DNA of 64,000 nt from JBHELB01 sp041859045 (GCA_041859045.1 JBHELB010000016.1:124001-188000); one strand, 5' to 3'. Counted from the stretch's first letter, positions 53,961 through 63,182 are shown. The notes: generated by a model not told the origin, from the letters alone. Made by a program: numbers and translations.

Positions 53961-55936
53961 GGCTTCGCCTCCGGCGCGCCGAATGTTTCTTCCACGGAGC
54001 CGCAGGTCAGCATCGATTCCCCGTAGTACGGATTGCGGATGTCTTCAGTCGTTTGCAGCCAATCCGCGCCTTTTCCATCGAAGGCCATAGGGCAATGCGC
54101 GCGGTAGAGCGGAGGTCCCGCCCCGATGCCAAAGGACTTCAGCGTGGGAAGCAGCGCCTTCATCAGGGCATCGAGTCCCGTGCGAAGCGCACCAATCTCC
54201 TCGGTGGCGGTCAATGTGTCCAGCCCGCCGCGCAGTGCGTTGAGGTCCGTCATCCATTGCTCATGCGCCGCGCCGCTGAGCAGCATCATGTCCACACCGT
54301 CCAACGCGCGCGCTACCTGCGAGACCGCGCCCTTCGCTTTCATCGCGTCATCGCTGGCCAACGCATCCGCCAGCGCCGCCGTCGCCAGGCCGACGCCGCG
54401 CAGTTGAGACTGGAACTCCGCCGGTGCTGATGCCGCCGCGCGTTCTGCGGGCGCTGCCGCGGCGGTCTTCTCGACGGGATTCATCATGCTCGGGCGCGCA
54501 AGAAGCTGCTGGGCGCTGTCGATCTTGAAATTACCGCGCGTCACCACGCGCTCGCCTTCCTGAAGTCCTTCCACAACGATATAGTAGTCGCCCGCGCGGG
54601 GGCCGAGTTTGACTTCGCGCCCTTCAAACGCCGGGCCGTTGGCATTGTCGGGGAGCGCAACGTAGACCACAGCGCGTTTGCCCGTCACCAACGCCGCCGA
54701 TACCGGAATCACCAGCGGTTTGGCGGCGTCGGCCGATGCCTGCGGGATGTAGCCAAGGTCTTCGGCGCGGACCAACGGCATTCCGCACACGTCGCAGTTT
54801 CCGGGGCCGTCCTTGATGATTTCCGGGTGCATCGGCGAGATCCATTTGCCCGCGAGTCCGGGATCCATCACCCTTCCGTCCGAGGCGACTTCCGCGTGCG
54901 CGATCGCCCGTACAAACATGCCCGGTTTCAGCCGCTGATCTTTGTTCACCACGTTGAGCCGGATGTTCACCGCGCGCGTCATCGGGTCGAGTACGGGATC
55001 AATAAACGCGATGCGCGCTTCGAAACGTTCGCCCGGGAACGCCTCGGCCTCGAAACTCACCATTTGGCCATAGTGCAGCCACGCGAGGTCCGATTCATAG
55101 GCTTGGAGTTTCACCCAGACCGCGCCGAGGTCGGCGATCTTGTAGATGGGCATGCCCTTCTCCACGTATTCGCCTTCCTGGCCATTGCGCTCAATCACCG
55201 TGCCGCCGATGGGGGCATAGATCGTGATCCGATCGGAAGGAGAACTCGCCTGTTCCGCCTGCCGCACCTGCTCATCGGTGAGTCCCCAGCGACGGAGTTT
55301 GCTCCGCGCGGCCTCGAGCGTGGTCTGCGCCGCCTGCCGCAACACCTCCGGCGCGTCGGGTTTGACCGAGGCCACCGCCTGCGCGGCGCGCCGCAACTCG
55401 CCTTGTGTCGACAGCAATTCCGGACTGTACAGCGAGACCATGTGATCGCCCTTGCGCACGGCGATGCCGGTGTAGTCCACATAGAGCCGGTCCAGACGCC
55501 CCGGCACCCACGCCGAGATCGTGGCCAGGCGCGTTTCGTCGTAGTCGATTTTGCCGACCATACGCACGTCAACCGACGCGAATCGCCGTTCAACCGGCGC
55601 GGTCTCGACGTCCATCAACGCTGCGGCGGCCGGACTACTCTTGAATACGCGTGGATTGTCGTTGTCACCTGACCCAGTTCCCGCCGGGATGAGATCCATA
55701 CCGCAGATGGGGCATTTGCCTGGCTTGCTCTGCCGGATTTGCGGGTGCATCGAGCAAGTCCAGACCGTCTCCTCGGCCTGGCCGTGGTCGTGGACCGCTG
55801 AATTTGTTTCTGGTGCAGTTGCCGTTGGGTGTCCCCAGCGATAGCCCGCAACGAACGCCGCCGCAACGAGCGCCAGCGTGAGCCACGTTCTCCAACCCAA
55901 ACGCCGGTGCGACTTTCCGCCGGGACCATGCAGCAT
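53957..55936 (-). CDS. cusB: Efflux periplasmic adaptor CusB-like with two heavy-metal-binding modules
   Basis: 659 residues from ATG 55936 with AAGGAG; an earlier start at 56002 lacks support. An N-terminal anchor (TWLTLALVAAAFVAGYRWG) is followed by a heavy-metal-binding domain, residues 58-84 (CSMHPQIRQSKPGKCPICGM). The membrane-fusion core (about 100-350) carries GLTDEQVRQAEQ and APIGGTVIERNGQEGEYVEK. A second metal-binding module lies at 365-390 (SPMHPEIIKDGPGNCDVCGM), inside the adaptor. The C-terminus (about 530-659) is DUF3347-like with CPMAFDGKGADWLQ. It links pump and channel and probably hands over metal. It leads the operon. Confidence 0.92.
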   Translation of the reverse strand: MLHGPGGKSHRRLGWRTWLTLALVAAAFVAGYRWGHPTATAPETNSAVHDHGQAEETVWTCSMHPQIRQSKPGKCPICGMDLIPAGTGSGDNDNPRVFKSSPAAAALMDVETAPVERRFASVDVRMVGKIDYDETRLATISAWVPGRLDRLYVDYTGIAVRKGDHMVSLYSPELLSTQGELRRAAQAVASVKPDAPEVLRQAAQTTLEAARSKLRRWGLTDEQVRQAEQASSPSDRITIYAPIGGTVIERNGQEGEYVEKGMPIYKIADLGAVWVKLQAYESDLAWLHYGQMVSFEAEAFPGERFEARIAFIDPVLDPMTRAVNIRLNVVNKDQRLKPGMFVRAIAHAEVASDGRVMDPGLAGKWISPMHPEIIKDGPGNCDVCGMPLVRAEDLGYIPQASADAAKPLVIPVSAALVTGKRAVVYVALPDNANGPAFEGREVKLGPRAGDYYIVVEGLQEGERVVTRGNFKIDSAQQLLARPSMMNPVEKTAAAAPAERAAASAPAEFQSQLRGVGLATAALADALASDDAMKAKGAVSQVARALDGVDMMLLSGAAHEQWMTDLNALRGGLDTLTATEEIGALRTGLDALMKALLPTLKSFGIGAGPPLYRAHCPMAFDGKGADWLQTTEDIRNPYYGESMLTCGSVEETFGAPEAKP

Positions 55937-56069
55937 CGCGTCGTTCTCCTTCCGAGGCACCGCCCCGTGTGCACTGCAATCTCGACTGCTACTACGGAAC
56001 AACGAACGTACTGCCTGAACATGCCCGCGGACTTCTGGGCGTGTTCAGAGAAAGCAACTACCATGCCAT

Positions 56070-56603
56070 CTATGCGCGGTATCGATTAAACCACGCGCGT
56101 TCCTCAAAGGGCTTCCTCTTCAGTTTCGGGAATGTCTCCTTGGGAACGCCCAGCGGCAAGAGCACCCGCGCCACTTTCGTCTCAGGAATCCCCAACAGCT
56201 TGCCGATACGCTCCGCGCGATCTTCTGCGCGCAGCCATCCGTCGATCCAGACCGTCGCATACCCCAGTGCCGTGATCGCCAGGAGCATGTTTTCGACCGC
56301 CGCCGCGCAGTCTTCGACTACGAACGACAACCCATGGTATTCCTCCGGCGATTCCTTGTTCACGACGCAGACAATGAACGCCTTGGCCTGTTGCGCCGCC
56401 ACGTTGACCGTATGCATCGCGGCGATTTCGTGCACCAGCAGCGGGGCATCCACGATAACGAATTCCGTGGTCTGCAGATTTTTGCCCGAAGGCGCCATCA
56501 AGCCCGCCTCGACAATCTTGCGCAAGTCTTCTTCAGGCACAGGCTTATCCAGATAACGTCCGCGATAGCTGCATCGCGCCCGTATGGCTTCAAATACATC
56601 CAT
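56070..56603 (-). CDS. Nitroreductase-family flavoprotein
   Basis: 177 residues from ATG 56603 with AAGGAAGGAG upstream. The FMN-binding start AIRARCSYRGRYLDKPVPEE, AGLMAPSGKNLQTTEFVIVD and the later GYATVWIDGWLRAEDRAER are typical of nitroreductase-like proteins of about 170-200 residues. It would reduce nitro or quinone compounds with NAD(P)H as a dimer. Its substrate is unknown. It sits between the metal efflux operon and the DUF4143 ATPase, all on the same strand but with gaps that suggest separate units. Confidence 0.87.
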   Translation of the reverse strand: MDVFEAIRARCSYRGRYLDKPVPEEDLRKIVEAGLMAPSGKNLQTTEFVIVDAPLLVHEIAAMHTVNVAAQQAKAFIVCVVNKESPEEYHGLSFVVEDCAAAVENMLLAITALGYATVWIDGWLRAEDRAERIGKLLGIPETKVARVLLPLGVPKETFPKLKRKPFEERAWFNRYRA

Positions 56604-56678
56604 GCGACTTCTCCTTCCTTGCGGCACCCTCTCCGGAAGTACTTTAATCCAATTCCTCTCCGCGTTGGAGAAATGTGC

Positions 56679-57872
56679 TTACTCTTTTTTCCCCTCCGCC
56701 AAAGAAGTCACGTGCCCCCACAGGTCTTCGACATGCAGCGGATTGAAAATGCTGACATCGCGAAGGACGAAACGCTGCGTTCCGCCGTAGAGGACGGCTC
56801 CAGGCGCGATCGGTCCCGGCTTCAGCGCGCGGAATCGCTCGATCCCCTTGACGAAATCGGAAGAAAACGTCACTGCGGATTTGATCTCGAGCGGAATCAA
56901 GCACCCTTTCTCCCGGATGAGCATGTCGACTTCATTTCCGTGCGAATCTCGAAAGAAAAACGCTTCAGGACGAATTCCTCGATTGAACGCACCCTTGAGG
57001 ATGTCCACGATCACCAAATTCTCATATAGGCCGCCGCGTAAGGGGTCGCGTGCGGCCTGTGGGGAGTCGTGAATTCCTAGCAAGAACGCAGCGAGACCGG
57101 GATCGGTAAAGTAGATTTTCGGTGACTTGATGACACGCTTCGAAATGTTTTCGAAATAGGGCGGCAACTCAAAAATCACATAGGACGCTTCAAGGACGCT
57201 GAGCCAGTTTCGAATCGTTGTGCTCGACACGCCCACGTCGTTGGACAACGATGCGTAATTGATGATTTGTCCTACCCGCCCAGCCAGCAGCGTCATAAAT
57301 TTCTGAAACTGCGACAAATCACGCAGGTGAATCATTGCCCGCACGTCACGCTCGACATAGGTCTGAAAATACCCATTGTAGAACCGGCGCGGCGAAAGAT
57401 TCTCCTCGTGGACTCGCGGAAAACAACCCCGGACAACGAGTTCAAAGGGATCCCACTCCGCCTGGTAGTTTCGAAGCTCTGAAACCGAAAACGGCCATAG
57501 CGTCAGCATCGCCGTGCGCCCGGCAAGAGACTGCGCGATGACCTCGTGCAGTTGTGGCTGGTGACTGCCCGTCAGGATGAACATGCCCCGGCGCCGTGTG
57601 TTGTCCACGATGCCTTGCAGGTACGACAGCAGCGAAGGGACGCGCTGGATTTCGTCCAGGATACCGCCGTTTGGCATTTGGGCGAGAAAGGCGCGTGGAT
57701 CGGTCTCCGCCACCAGGCGAACGTCGGGGGCTTCCAACGTGTGGTATGGCATGTCTGGAAACGCCATTCGCGACAATGTGGTCTTGCCCGACTGACGTGG
57801 CCCGAGAATCGTGACTACCGGGTATTCCTTAGTAGCCTGGCGCAGCTCATGCTCTATCGCGCGCGCAATCAT
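56679..57872 (-). CDS. ATPase with DUF4143 (AAA_14 family)
   Basis: 397 residues from ATG 57872. The AAA_14 domain (about 1-150) has Walker A GPRQSGKTT, GGILDEIQRVP and the FILTGSHQPQLH sensor segment. The C-terminal DUF4143 (about 195-370) contains NDVGVSSTTIRNWLSVLEAS and a nuclease-like ending (DSHGNEVDMLIREKGCLIPL, with E-x-K in EIKSA). Members are widespread and often mobile; proposed roles include DNA or defence functions but none is established. It is divergent from the MarR gene across a promoter region with an inverted repeat. Confidence 0.88.
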   Translation of the reverse strand: MIARAIEHELRQATKEYPVVTILGPRQSGKTTLSRMAFPDMPYHTLEAPDVRLVAETDPRAFLAQMPNGGILDEIQRVPSLLSYLQGIVDNTRRRGMFILTGSHQPQLHEVIAQSLAGRTAMLTLWPFSVSELRNYQAEWDPFELVVRGCFPRVHEENLSPRRFYNGYFQTYVERDVRAMIHLRDLSQFQKFMTLLAGRVGQIINYASLSNDVGVSSTTIRNWLSVLEASYVIFELPPYFENISKRVIKSPKIYFTDPGLAAFLLGIHDSPQAARDPLRGGLYENLVIVDILKGAFNRGIRPEAFFFRDSHGNEVDMLIREKGCLIPLEIKSAVTFSSDFVKGIERFRALKPGPIAPGAVLYGGTQRFVLRDVSIFNPLHVEDLWGHVTSLAEGKKE

Positions 57873-57888
57873 AGAAGTACTGTACCTT

Positions 57889-57931
57889 GGTTGCGTGCAA
57901 ATCGCAAGCAAAAGTTTCTATTTGCACAACC
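57889..57931. promoter_or_regulatory. Inverted repeat in the divergent AAA_14/MarR intergenic region
   Basis: GGTTG(C)GTGCAAAT (57889-57902) and ATTTGCACAACC (57920-57931) are inverted with one unpaired base and a 17-base centre. Its position between divergent genes, just upstream of the MarR promoter, makes it a candidate operator. Confidence 0.5.
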
Positions 57932-57940
57932 CTCCTGCCC

Positions 57941-57970
57941 TTGACCGCGTCTCGCGTATCCCCGTATAGT
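57941..57970 (+). promoter_or_regulatory. Sigma-70 promoter of the MarR gene
   Basis: TTGACC (57941-57946), an 18-bp spacer and TATAGT (57965-57970), 26 bases before ATG 57997. Each hexamer is five of six to consensus. Confidence 0.7.
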
Positions 57971-57996
57971 TCGCAGGTGAAGTGAAAGGAAATGCC

Positions 57997-58467
57997 ATGG
58001 GACTCGGTGAAGAACTCGGATTTAGAGCGGGCTTTCAGGAAGATGGGCACGAGATGTTGCTGGGCGTGTATTACACGGCCAGCGTGCTTCGCAAACGGGC
58101 GGCGGATTTCTTCCGCGCGCGCGATGTGAGCGATGTGCAGTTTAACGTGCTGATCCTGTTGCGCCATCAGAGCGGCGAGACCGGCGGGCTGACGCAGGTC
58201 GAACTGAGCCGTATGCTGCTTGTGAATCCGGGCAACATCACCACGCTTATCGATCGTATGGAGAAGGCCGGGCTGGTGGAGCGCGCCGCCGTGGGGGGAG
58301 ATCGTCGATACAACCTTGTGCGGCTTACGGCAAGGGGAAGTTCTGTGCTCGATTCGTGCGAGGAAGACTACTTCGCCGAGGTGCGCAGGCTGACCCAGGA
58401 CTTTTCGCCCGAGGAGCAGACTGCCCTCCTGAAGCTGCTTGAACGGCTCCGGGCTCAGGCGCGTTAG
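57997..58467 (+). CDS. MarR-family transcriptional regulator
   Basis: 156 residues from ATG 57997 with AAGGA six bases upstream. A winged HTH with the DNA-recognition helix in LTQVELSRMLLVNPGNITTL and the wing GGDRRYNLVRLTARG, flanked by dimerisation helices. MarR proteins usually repress a neighbouring gene or themselves and respond to phenolic compounds or oxidants. The divergent ATPase gene, or the HEAT-repeat and miaA genes downstream, are possible targets. It is 18 bases from the next start. Confidence 0.9.
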   Translation: MGLGEELGFRAGFQEDGHEMLLGVYYTASVLRKRAADFFRARDVSDVQFNVLILLRHQSGETGGLTQVELSRMLLVNPGNITTLIDRMEKAGLVERAAVGGDRRYNLVRLTARGSSVLDSCEEDYFAEVRRLTQDFSPEEQTALLKLLERLRAQAR

Positions 58468-58503
58468 CCTGGTCTTACAGAATTCATGGAAGGAAAGAAT
58501 ACA

Positions 58504-60585
58504 TTGATCCGTATTGCACGGCGGACCGTATTGCATCTTTGCGCGGTGACGTTTCTTGTCGGCGGCGTTGCGCAGGCGCAGGCTTCCGACCCCACGGAGC
58601 TGGCCTCGCGTTTGGCCAGCGGCGACAAGATCCAAGCGGCGTTTGACGCCGCGCGTTACGGTCCCGAGGCGATTCCCGTGATTGCGCCGTTGATCGAGGA
58701 TTCCTCTTTCGACACCCGCTCTGCGGCACAGAACGCGCTCGAGCGGATTGTGGCGATTTCAGGAGGGCGCGAAGACACGCGCCGCGCCGCGAGCACCGCA
58801 CTGTGCGAGGCGATTCCTCGTCTGCAGACTCCCGAGGCGCGCAAGACGCTGCTCCGAATGCTCTCCGTGTCGGGCGGCCCGGAGGCCGCGCCGCGTCTGC
58901 GCGAATGGTTGGGCGATGCAGAACTCTGCGACATGGCGATCTTCGCATTGCAGGCGATCGGCGGTCCCGTAGCGGCGCAGGTCCTACTCGACGCGTTGAC
59001 GGCCACCGGCGCGCCTGGGGAAGGCCCGCGTATTCCAAGCGAGCGGCGGGTAGCGGCGATCAAGACGTTGGGCAATTTGCGCGAGCCCGTGGCGATCCCC
59101 GCGTTGCGCGTCATGGCGCAAGGGGAGGGCCCAGAGGGCCGATTGGCGCTATTCGCGCTCGCGCGGTTGGGTGACGCGAAGGCCGAGGCTCCTCTGCGTG
59201 CGGCAATTCTGGAGACAGCCGATTCGGAACTGTTAGGCGCCTACTTGGAGTTACTGCAGGGATGGTCCCCTGCCAAAGCCGCGCCAAAATACCGCAGCCT
59301 GCTCGAAAATGCCCACGACAGCGCGGTGCGCACGGCCGCGATTGACGGATACGCCCGGAGTGCTGGCGCGAAGAGCGTGAAAGTACTATTGCCATGTCTT
59401 GTGTCGGACAACGCGGGGGTGGCGCAAGCGGCGGAGCAGGCGTTGCGCGGTATTCCGGGGAGTGGCGTGAACACTCAACTCGTGAAAGCGTGTGCCAAGG
59501 CCGATCCGGAGTTGCGCTGGGCGGTGCTGGCTGTGTTGCAGTCGCGTGCGCCGGAAACGGCTTGGCCGTTGCTCGAGCCGTTGGCAAAAGGGGAAAGCCC
59601 GGAGAGCAAAGCCCGCGCGCTTGAGGTTCTGCTTTCGAACCCTGGTGAGGTGAATCTGTCGTTTCTCGCCGAACTCGCCGCCGCGGGCGGGGCCGATGCG
59701 GCCGGTGCGTATCGAGGGTATCTACGTCTGGCGGAGCAGGCCGCACGCGAGGCAGAGCATGGGGGCGAAGGCGCGGCAGGGCGCGCGCTCGAGCGGTACT
59801 CGCAGGCGTTGGCGCTGGCCCAAGAGGATAGCCAGCAGAACCTCGTATTGCGAGGCATGAAACCGTTTGTGCGCGCGGAGACGTTGCCTGCGTTGACGCC
59901 ATACTTTGCGAAGCTGCCGGTGAAAGACGCGGCCTATGAATGCGCCACTGCGGCCGCCATGCAACTTCTCGAGAGCGACCCCTCCGCCGCAAAGTCGGTG
60001 TTTGAGCAAGCCGTCGCCAATGGCTCGCTTCCCGCCGTCGTGGGCGAGGCGGCCGATGGTTTGGCGAAGCTTGGCGCGTCGGTGAATCTGATTGCTCAGC
60101 GCGGCGCGGTGCTTCACTGGCAGGTGATTGGGCCGTTTCCTTATGACCCCCAATCGCCGCAGACCTCCGTCCACCCGCCGGAGCGGCAATACCGGCCGCG
60201 AACTCGGTATGAGGGCGCGGGGCGTCAACGCGTGGCGTGGCGCTCTATGGAGGCCGACCCGCGAACCGGGCTTGTGGATTTGCTAAACGCCCTGAAGCCG
60301 AACCTGAACGTGGTGGCCTATGCGCGCGCGGAGGTCAGCGTGCCCACGGCCCAGACGGCAGTGCTGCGCCTCGGAAGTCAGGAGGGCCTTACCTGCTGGC
60401 TCAACGGGACGCGCGTCTATTCCAGTAGCGGTCAGCGGCCTTTGACGCTCGACGGCGAGACCGTCACGGTGTCGCTACAGGCCGGAACGAACGTCATTCA
60501 ACTGAAAGTGCCTCAGACAGAAGCGGAGTGGGCGGCCAGCGCGCGCATTACGGACCCTGAAGGCCGTCCCATCGCTGGTCAGTAG
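58504..60585 (+). CDS. Secreted HEAT-repeat protein
   Basis: About 693 residues from TTG 58504, chosen because AAGGAAAG lies six bases upstream; ATG 58486 in the same frame has no ribosome site. A signal peptide (VLHLCAVTFLVGGVAQAQA) precedes roughly a dozen alpha-helical repeats of 30 or so residues (ALRVMAQGEGPEGRLALFAL, LPCLVSDNAGVAQAAEQALR). The last 130 residues are a beta-domain (LTCWLNGTRVYSSSGQRPL, LQAGTNVIQLKV) like the sugar-binding-type domains on planctomycete surface proteins. A scaffold role outside the cytoplasm is likely; its partner is unknown. Confidence 0.83.
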   Translation: MIRIARRTVLHLCAVTFLVGGVAQAQASDPTELASRLASGDKIQAAFDAARYGPEAIPVIAPLIEDSSFDTRSAAQNALERIVAISGGREDTRRAASTALCEAIPRLQTPEARKTLLRMLSVSGGPEAAPRLREWLGDAELCDMAIFALQAIGGPVAAQVLLDALTATGAPGEGPRIPSERRVAAIKTLGNLREPVAIPALRVMAQGEGPEGRLALFALARLGDAKAEAPLRAAILETADSELLGAYLELLQGWSPAKAAPKYRSLLENAHDSAVRTAAIDGYARSAGAKSVKVLLPCLVSDNAGVAQAAEQALRGIPGSGVNTQLVKACAKADPELRWAVLAVLQSRAPETAWPLLEPLAKGESPESKARALEVLLSNPGEVNLSFLAELAAAGGADAAGAYRGYLRLAEQAAREAEHGGEGAAGRALERYSQALALAQEDSQQNLVLRGMKPFVRAETLPALTPYFAKLPVKDAAYECATAAAMQLLESDPSAAKSVFEQAVANGSLPAVVGEAADGLAKLGASVNLIAQRGAVLHWQVIGPFPYDPQSPQTSVHPPERQYRPRTRYEGAGRQRVAWRSMEADPRTGLVDLLNALKPNLNVVAYARAEVSVPTAQTAVLRLGSQEGLTCWLNGTRVYSSSGQRPLTLDGETVTVSLQAGTNVIQLKVPQTEAEWAASARITDPEGRPIAGQ

Positions 60586-60590
60586 CAGTG

Positions 60591-61511
60591 ATGGGCGCAC
60601 TCAACACGCTCGTGGTTCTCGGGCCGACGGCCTCAGGCAAGACGCGCCTTGGTGTGGCGCTTGCCCGGGCGTTGGGTGGCGAGATCGTCTCGGCCGATTC
60701 CCGCCAAGTCTACCGTGGGCTTGTCATTGGCGCAGGGAAAGACCTTGACGAATACGTTCAAGGCGGACCCCCCGTGCCCTATCACCTGATTGACTGCGTC
60801 GGTCTGGACCATGAGTACAGCGTGTTCGAATACCAACGCGACTTCTACGCCGTGTTTGAATCCTTACGCGCGCGCGCGACGTTACCGGTGGTCGTAGGAG
60901 GCACCGGGCTTTATCTCGACGCCGTGTTGCGCGGGTACCGTATGGTCGAGGCGCCGGAGTGCCCGGAACTGCGCACAGCGCTCGCATCGCTTTCTCTCGA
61001 GCAGCTCGCGGTGCGCCTTTCGGAATTGCGCGGCGCGTTGCACAACACGACGGACCTCACCGACCGCGCCCGACTAGTGCGCGCAATCGAGATCGCCGAG
61101 TACTCGCGCACGCATCCGCCCGAGCCCGCGCCGGAGGTCAACGCGCTGCTCCTGGGGACACGTTGGCCACGGCCGGTGTTGCACCGTCGCATCGCCGACC
61201 GGCTGCGTGACCGACTGAATGGCGGACTGATCGAGGAAGTGCAAGGACTCCTTGATCAAGGCGTTCCCCTTGCCACCCTGCACTTTCTTGGCCTCGAATA
61301 CCGCTACGTGGCCGCTTTCCTGACGGGCGAAATCCGATCGCGCAACGACTTGTTCCAAAAACTTGCCGCGGCGATTGGCCAATTCGCAAAGCGCCAGGAG
61401 ACCTGGTTTCGTCGCATGGAACGTCAGGGACAGCGCATTGTCTGGATCGACGCGGCGGACACAGACCGCGCGCTCGCCGTTGCGCTGGACGCAGGATTTC
61501 CGCGCAGATGA
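60591..61511 (+). CDS. miaA: tRNA dimethylallyltransferase
   Basis: 306 residues from ATG 60591 (GTG 60588 is equally possible). The P-loop VLGPTASGKTRLG, SADSRQVYRGL with the catalytic Asp/Arg, and GGTGLYLDAVLRG are diagnostic. It adds dimethylallyl to A37 of tRNAs reading U-initial codons. It starts five bases after the HEAT-repeat stop and ends overlapping the glycosyltransferase by 4 bp (ATGA). Confidence 0.95.
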   Translation: MGALNTLVVLGPTASGKTRLGVALARALGGEIVSADSRQVYRGLVIGAGKDLDEYVQGGPPVPYHLIDCVGLDHEYSVFEYQRDFYAVFESLRARATLPVVVGGTGLYLDAVLRGYRMVEAPECPELRTALASLSLEQLAVRLSELRGALHNTTDLTDRARLVRAIEIAEYSRTHPPEPAPEVNALLLGTRWPRPVLHRRIADRLRDRLNGGLIEEVQGLLDQGVPLATLHFLGLEYRYVAAFLTGEIRSRNDLFQKLAAAIGQFAKRQETWFRRMERQGQRIVWIDAADTDRALAVALDAGFPRR

Positions 61512-62755
61512 CGTCTCCGGTGCAACGGTATCTGGCGCGCCGTGGCGTTCACGCCGCGTGGCCGCCGGAACCGCCGCCTGCACCTGCGGCTCGGGCCGTG
61601 GTCATTCCGGCGATGGCGGAATCGGGGAGTCTGTTTCTCACGTTGGAGTCGCTCGCGAAGAACGCGCCGGAACTCCTGGATTCAACCTGTGTTGTATGTG
61701 TCATCAACCAAAGCGCAAATGTCTCGGACGAGATTCGGCAAGATAACGTCGAGACCTTGGCTCGTTTGGCAGAGTACCGGCGTACAACATCGCTGCACTT
61801 GCTGATCGTTAACGCCTGTTCTCCCGGCCGCGAACTTCCCACGGGACAAGGCGTGGGGCTGGCGCGGAAGATCGGCATGGATTGGGCAGCGGCGTTTATC
61901 GACGAAGAGCGCGGGCTCATCCTGTCCCTCGACGCCGACACGTTAGTCGACGCGAACTACTTGTCCTCCGTGGCGGATTTCTTTTCGGGCGACGGTTGGG
62001 CGGCGGTCGTGCCCTATGCGCACGACCTGACGGTGCCCGCGGCGGCGGCGTACGAGTTGTTCTTGCGCTATCACGCGGCCGGGCTGCATTGGGCCGGGTC
62101 GCCCTACCATTACACGGCGATGGGGTGCCGTATCGTCTGCACGGTACGCGCGTATGTCGCTGCCGGCGGGATGAACCGACGGTTAGCGGGCGAGGACTTC
62201 TATTTCCTGCAGGAGCTTGTCAAGACCGGCCGCGTCGGTATGGTTCAAGGGACCGAAGTGCGGCCCTCCGCACGCGCTTCTGCGCGGACGCCTTTTGGCA
62301 CGGGACAGTATGTTCAATCCTGGAGCGGAGAAGCCTGCCATCCACTCTATGCGCCGGAGAGCTACGAGATACTCCGCCGCTGGCTCGACGTCGTGTCCAA
62401 CGGGGCGGACTGCGACGGTGCAACGCTGCTACACCATGCGGAAGCGATCGATGGCGCGTTGCGGCAGTTCCTCGAGACGGAGAGATTCGCCGAGGTCTGG
62501 GGACGTTTACGCCAGACGCACACGGAAATCCGACGTCTTCGCCGGGAGTTTCATCGTTGGTTCGACGGACTGAAGACCGTTCGGTTGCTGCATCATCTGC
62601 GCGACAGCGGCCATCCGGACTGCGCCCAGCTTGAGGCCGTGGTGGAACTGATGTCTCGCATGGGGTGCGGCGCTCTTGCGCGGAAGGGCCGCAGTCTTGG
62701 TACGGCCGGACTTACCGTGGCATTACGCAACTGGGAGGACGCCGGATACCCCTAA
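61508..62755 (+). CDS. Glycosyltransferase family 2-like protein
   Basis: 415 residues. The GT-A fold is seen from about residue 30: AVVIPAMAESGSLFLTLESL, the metal-binding DADT (LILSLDADTLVDANYL) and a late GGMNRRLAGEDFYFLQEL with the catalytic-base Asp. There is no membrane helix, so it is probably cytoplasmic or peripheral. The sugar and acceptor are unknown. It overlaps miaA by 4 bp. Confidence 0.82.
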   Translation: MTSPVQRYLARRGVHAAWPPEPPPAPAARAVVIPAMAESGSLFLTLESLAKNAPELLDSTCVVCVINQSANVSDEIRQDNVETLARLAEYRRTTSLHLLIVNACSPGRELPTGQGVGLARKIGMDWAAAFIDEERGLILSLDADTLVDANYLSSVADFFSGDGWAAVVPYAHDLTVPAAAAYELFLRYHAAGLHWAGSPYHYTAMGCRIVCTVRAYVAAGGMNRRLAGEDFYFLQELVKTGRVGMVQGTEVRPSARASARTPFGTGQYVQSWSGEACHPLYAPESYEILRRWLDVVSNGADCDGATLLHHAEAIDGALRQFLETERFAEVWGRLRQTHTEIRRLRREFHRWFDGLKTVRLLHHLRDSGHPDCAQLEAVVELMSRMGCGALARKGRSLGTAGLTVALRNWEDAGYP

Positions 62756-62771
62756 TAACGTGTGTCACAGA

Positions 62772-62800
62772 TTGACAGGGTGCGTACTTTCGGATATCGT
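62772..62800 (+). promoter_or_regulatory. Sigma-70 promoter of the small basic-tail protein
   Basis: TTGACA (62772-62777, perfect), a 17-bp spacer and TATCGT (62795-62800). The leader to ATG 62883 is about 75 bases. Confidence 0.72.
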
Positions 62801-62882
62801 GGTCGAGCGGTATGTTTCAGGAAGGTTAGGCGTTGGAGTTCAGTCCTGAATGAACCCGGGACGAACGTGGAGGGAGTGAACC

Positions 62883-63164
62883 ATGGCTACTGGTGTAACG
62901 CTCGAGAAAGTCCTGGACCTTGTTAGTCAGTTCGTGCGTGCGCAGAAGGGGTGCTGGGGACACGACGAATGGGAAGCCTTCCTGGGCAAAGCCGCAAAGG
63001 CTGGCGTCGAAATCACCGACGAGAGCAAGCGCAGCTTGGGGAATCTACTCGAAGCCGCTAAATTCTTCTACGACGATGCGTGCAGCGCCGCGCCGAAGAA
63101 ACCGGCTGCGAAAAAGGCCGCCGCCAAGCCAGCCGCGAAGTCTGCCGCGAAGGGCAAGCGCTAA
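62883..63164 (+). CDS. Small protein with Lys/Ala-rich histone-H1-like tail
   Basis: 93 residues, ATG preceded by GGAGGGAG. An N-terminal globular helical part (VTLEKVLDLVSQFVRAQKGC, AAKAGVEITDESKR) is followed by a C-terminal tail of Lys, Ala and Pro repeats (about 70-93: KKPAAKKAAAKPAAKSAAK). Such tails are found on DNA- and RNA-binding proteins and on some ribosome-associated factors. It has its own strong promoter and a terminator-like hairpin, so it is likely well expressed as a single gene. The globular part is not a family I recognise. Confidence 0.8.
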   Translation: MATGVTLEKVLDLVSQFVRAQKGCWGHDEWEAFLGKAAKAGVEITDESKRSLGNLLEAAKFFYDDACSAAPKKPAAKKAAAKPAAKSAAKGKR

Positions 63165-63182
63165 TTCCGTAAACGAACTGTT

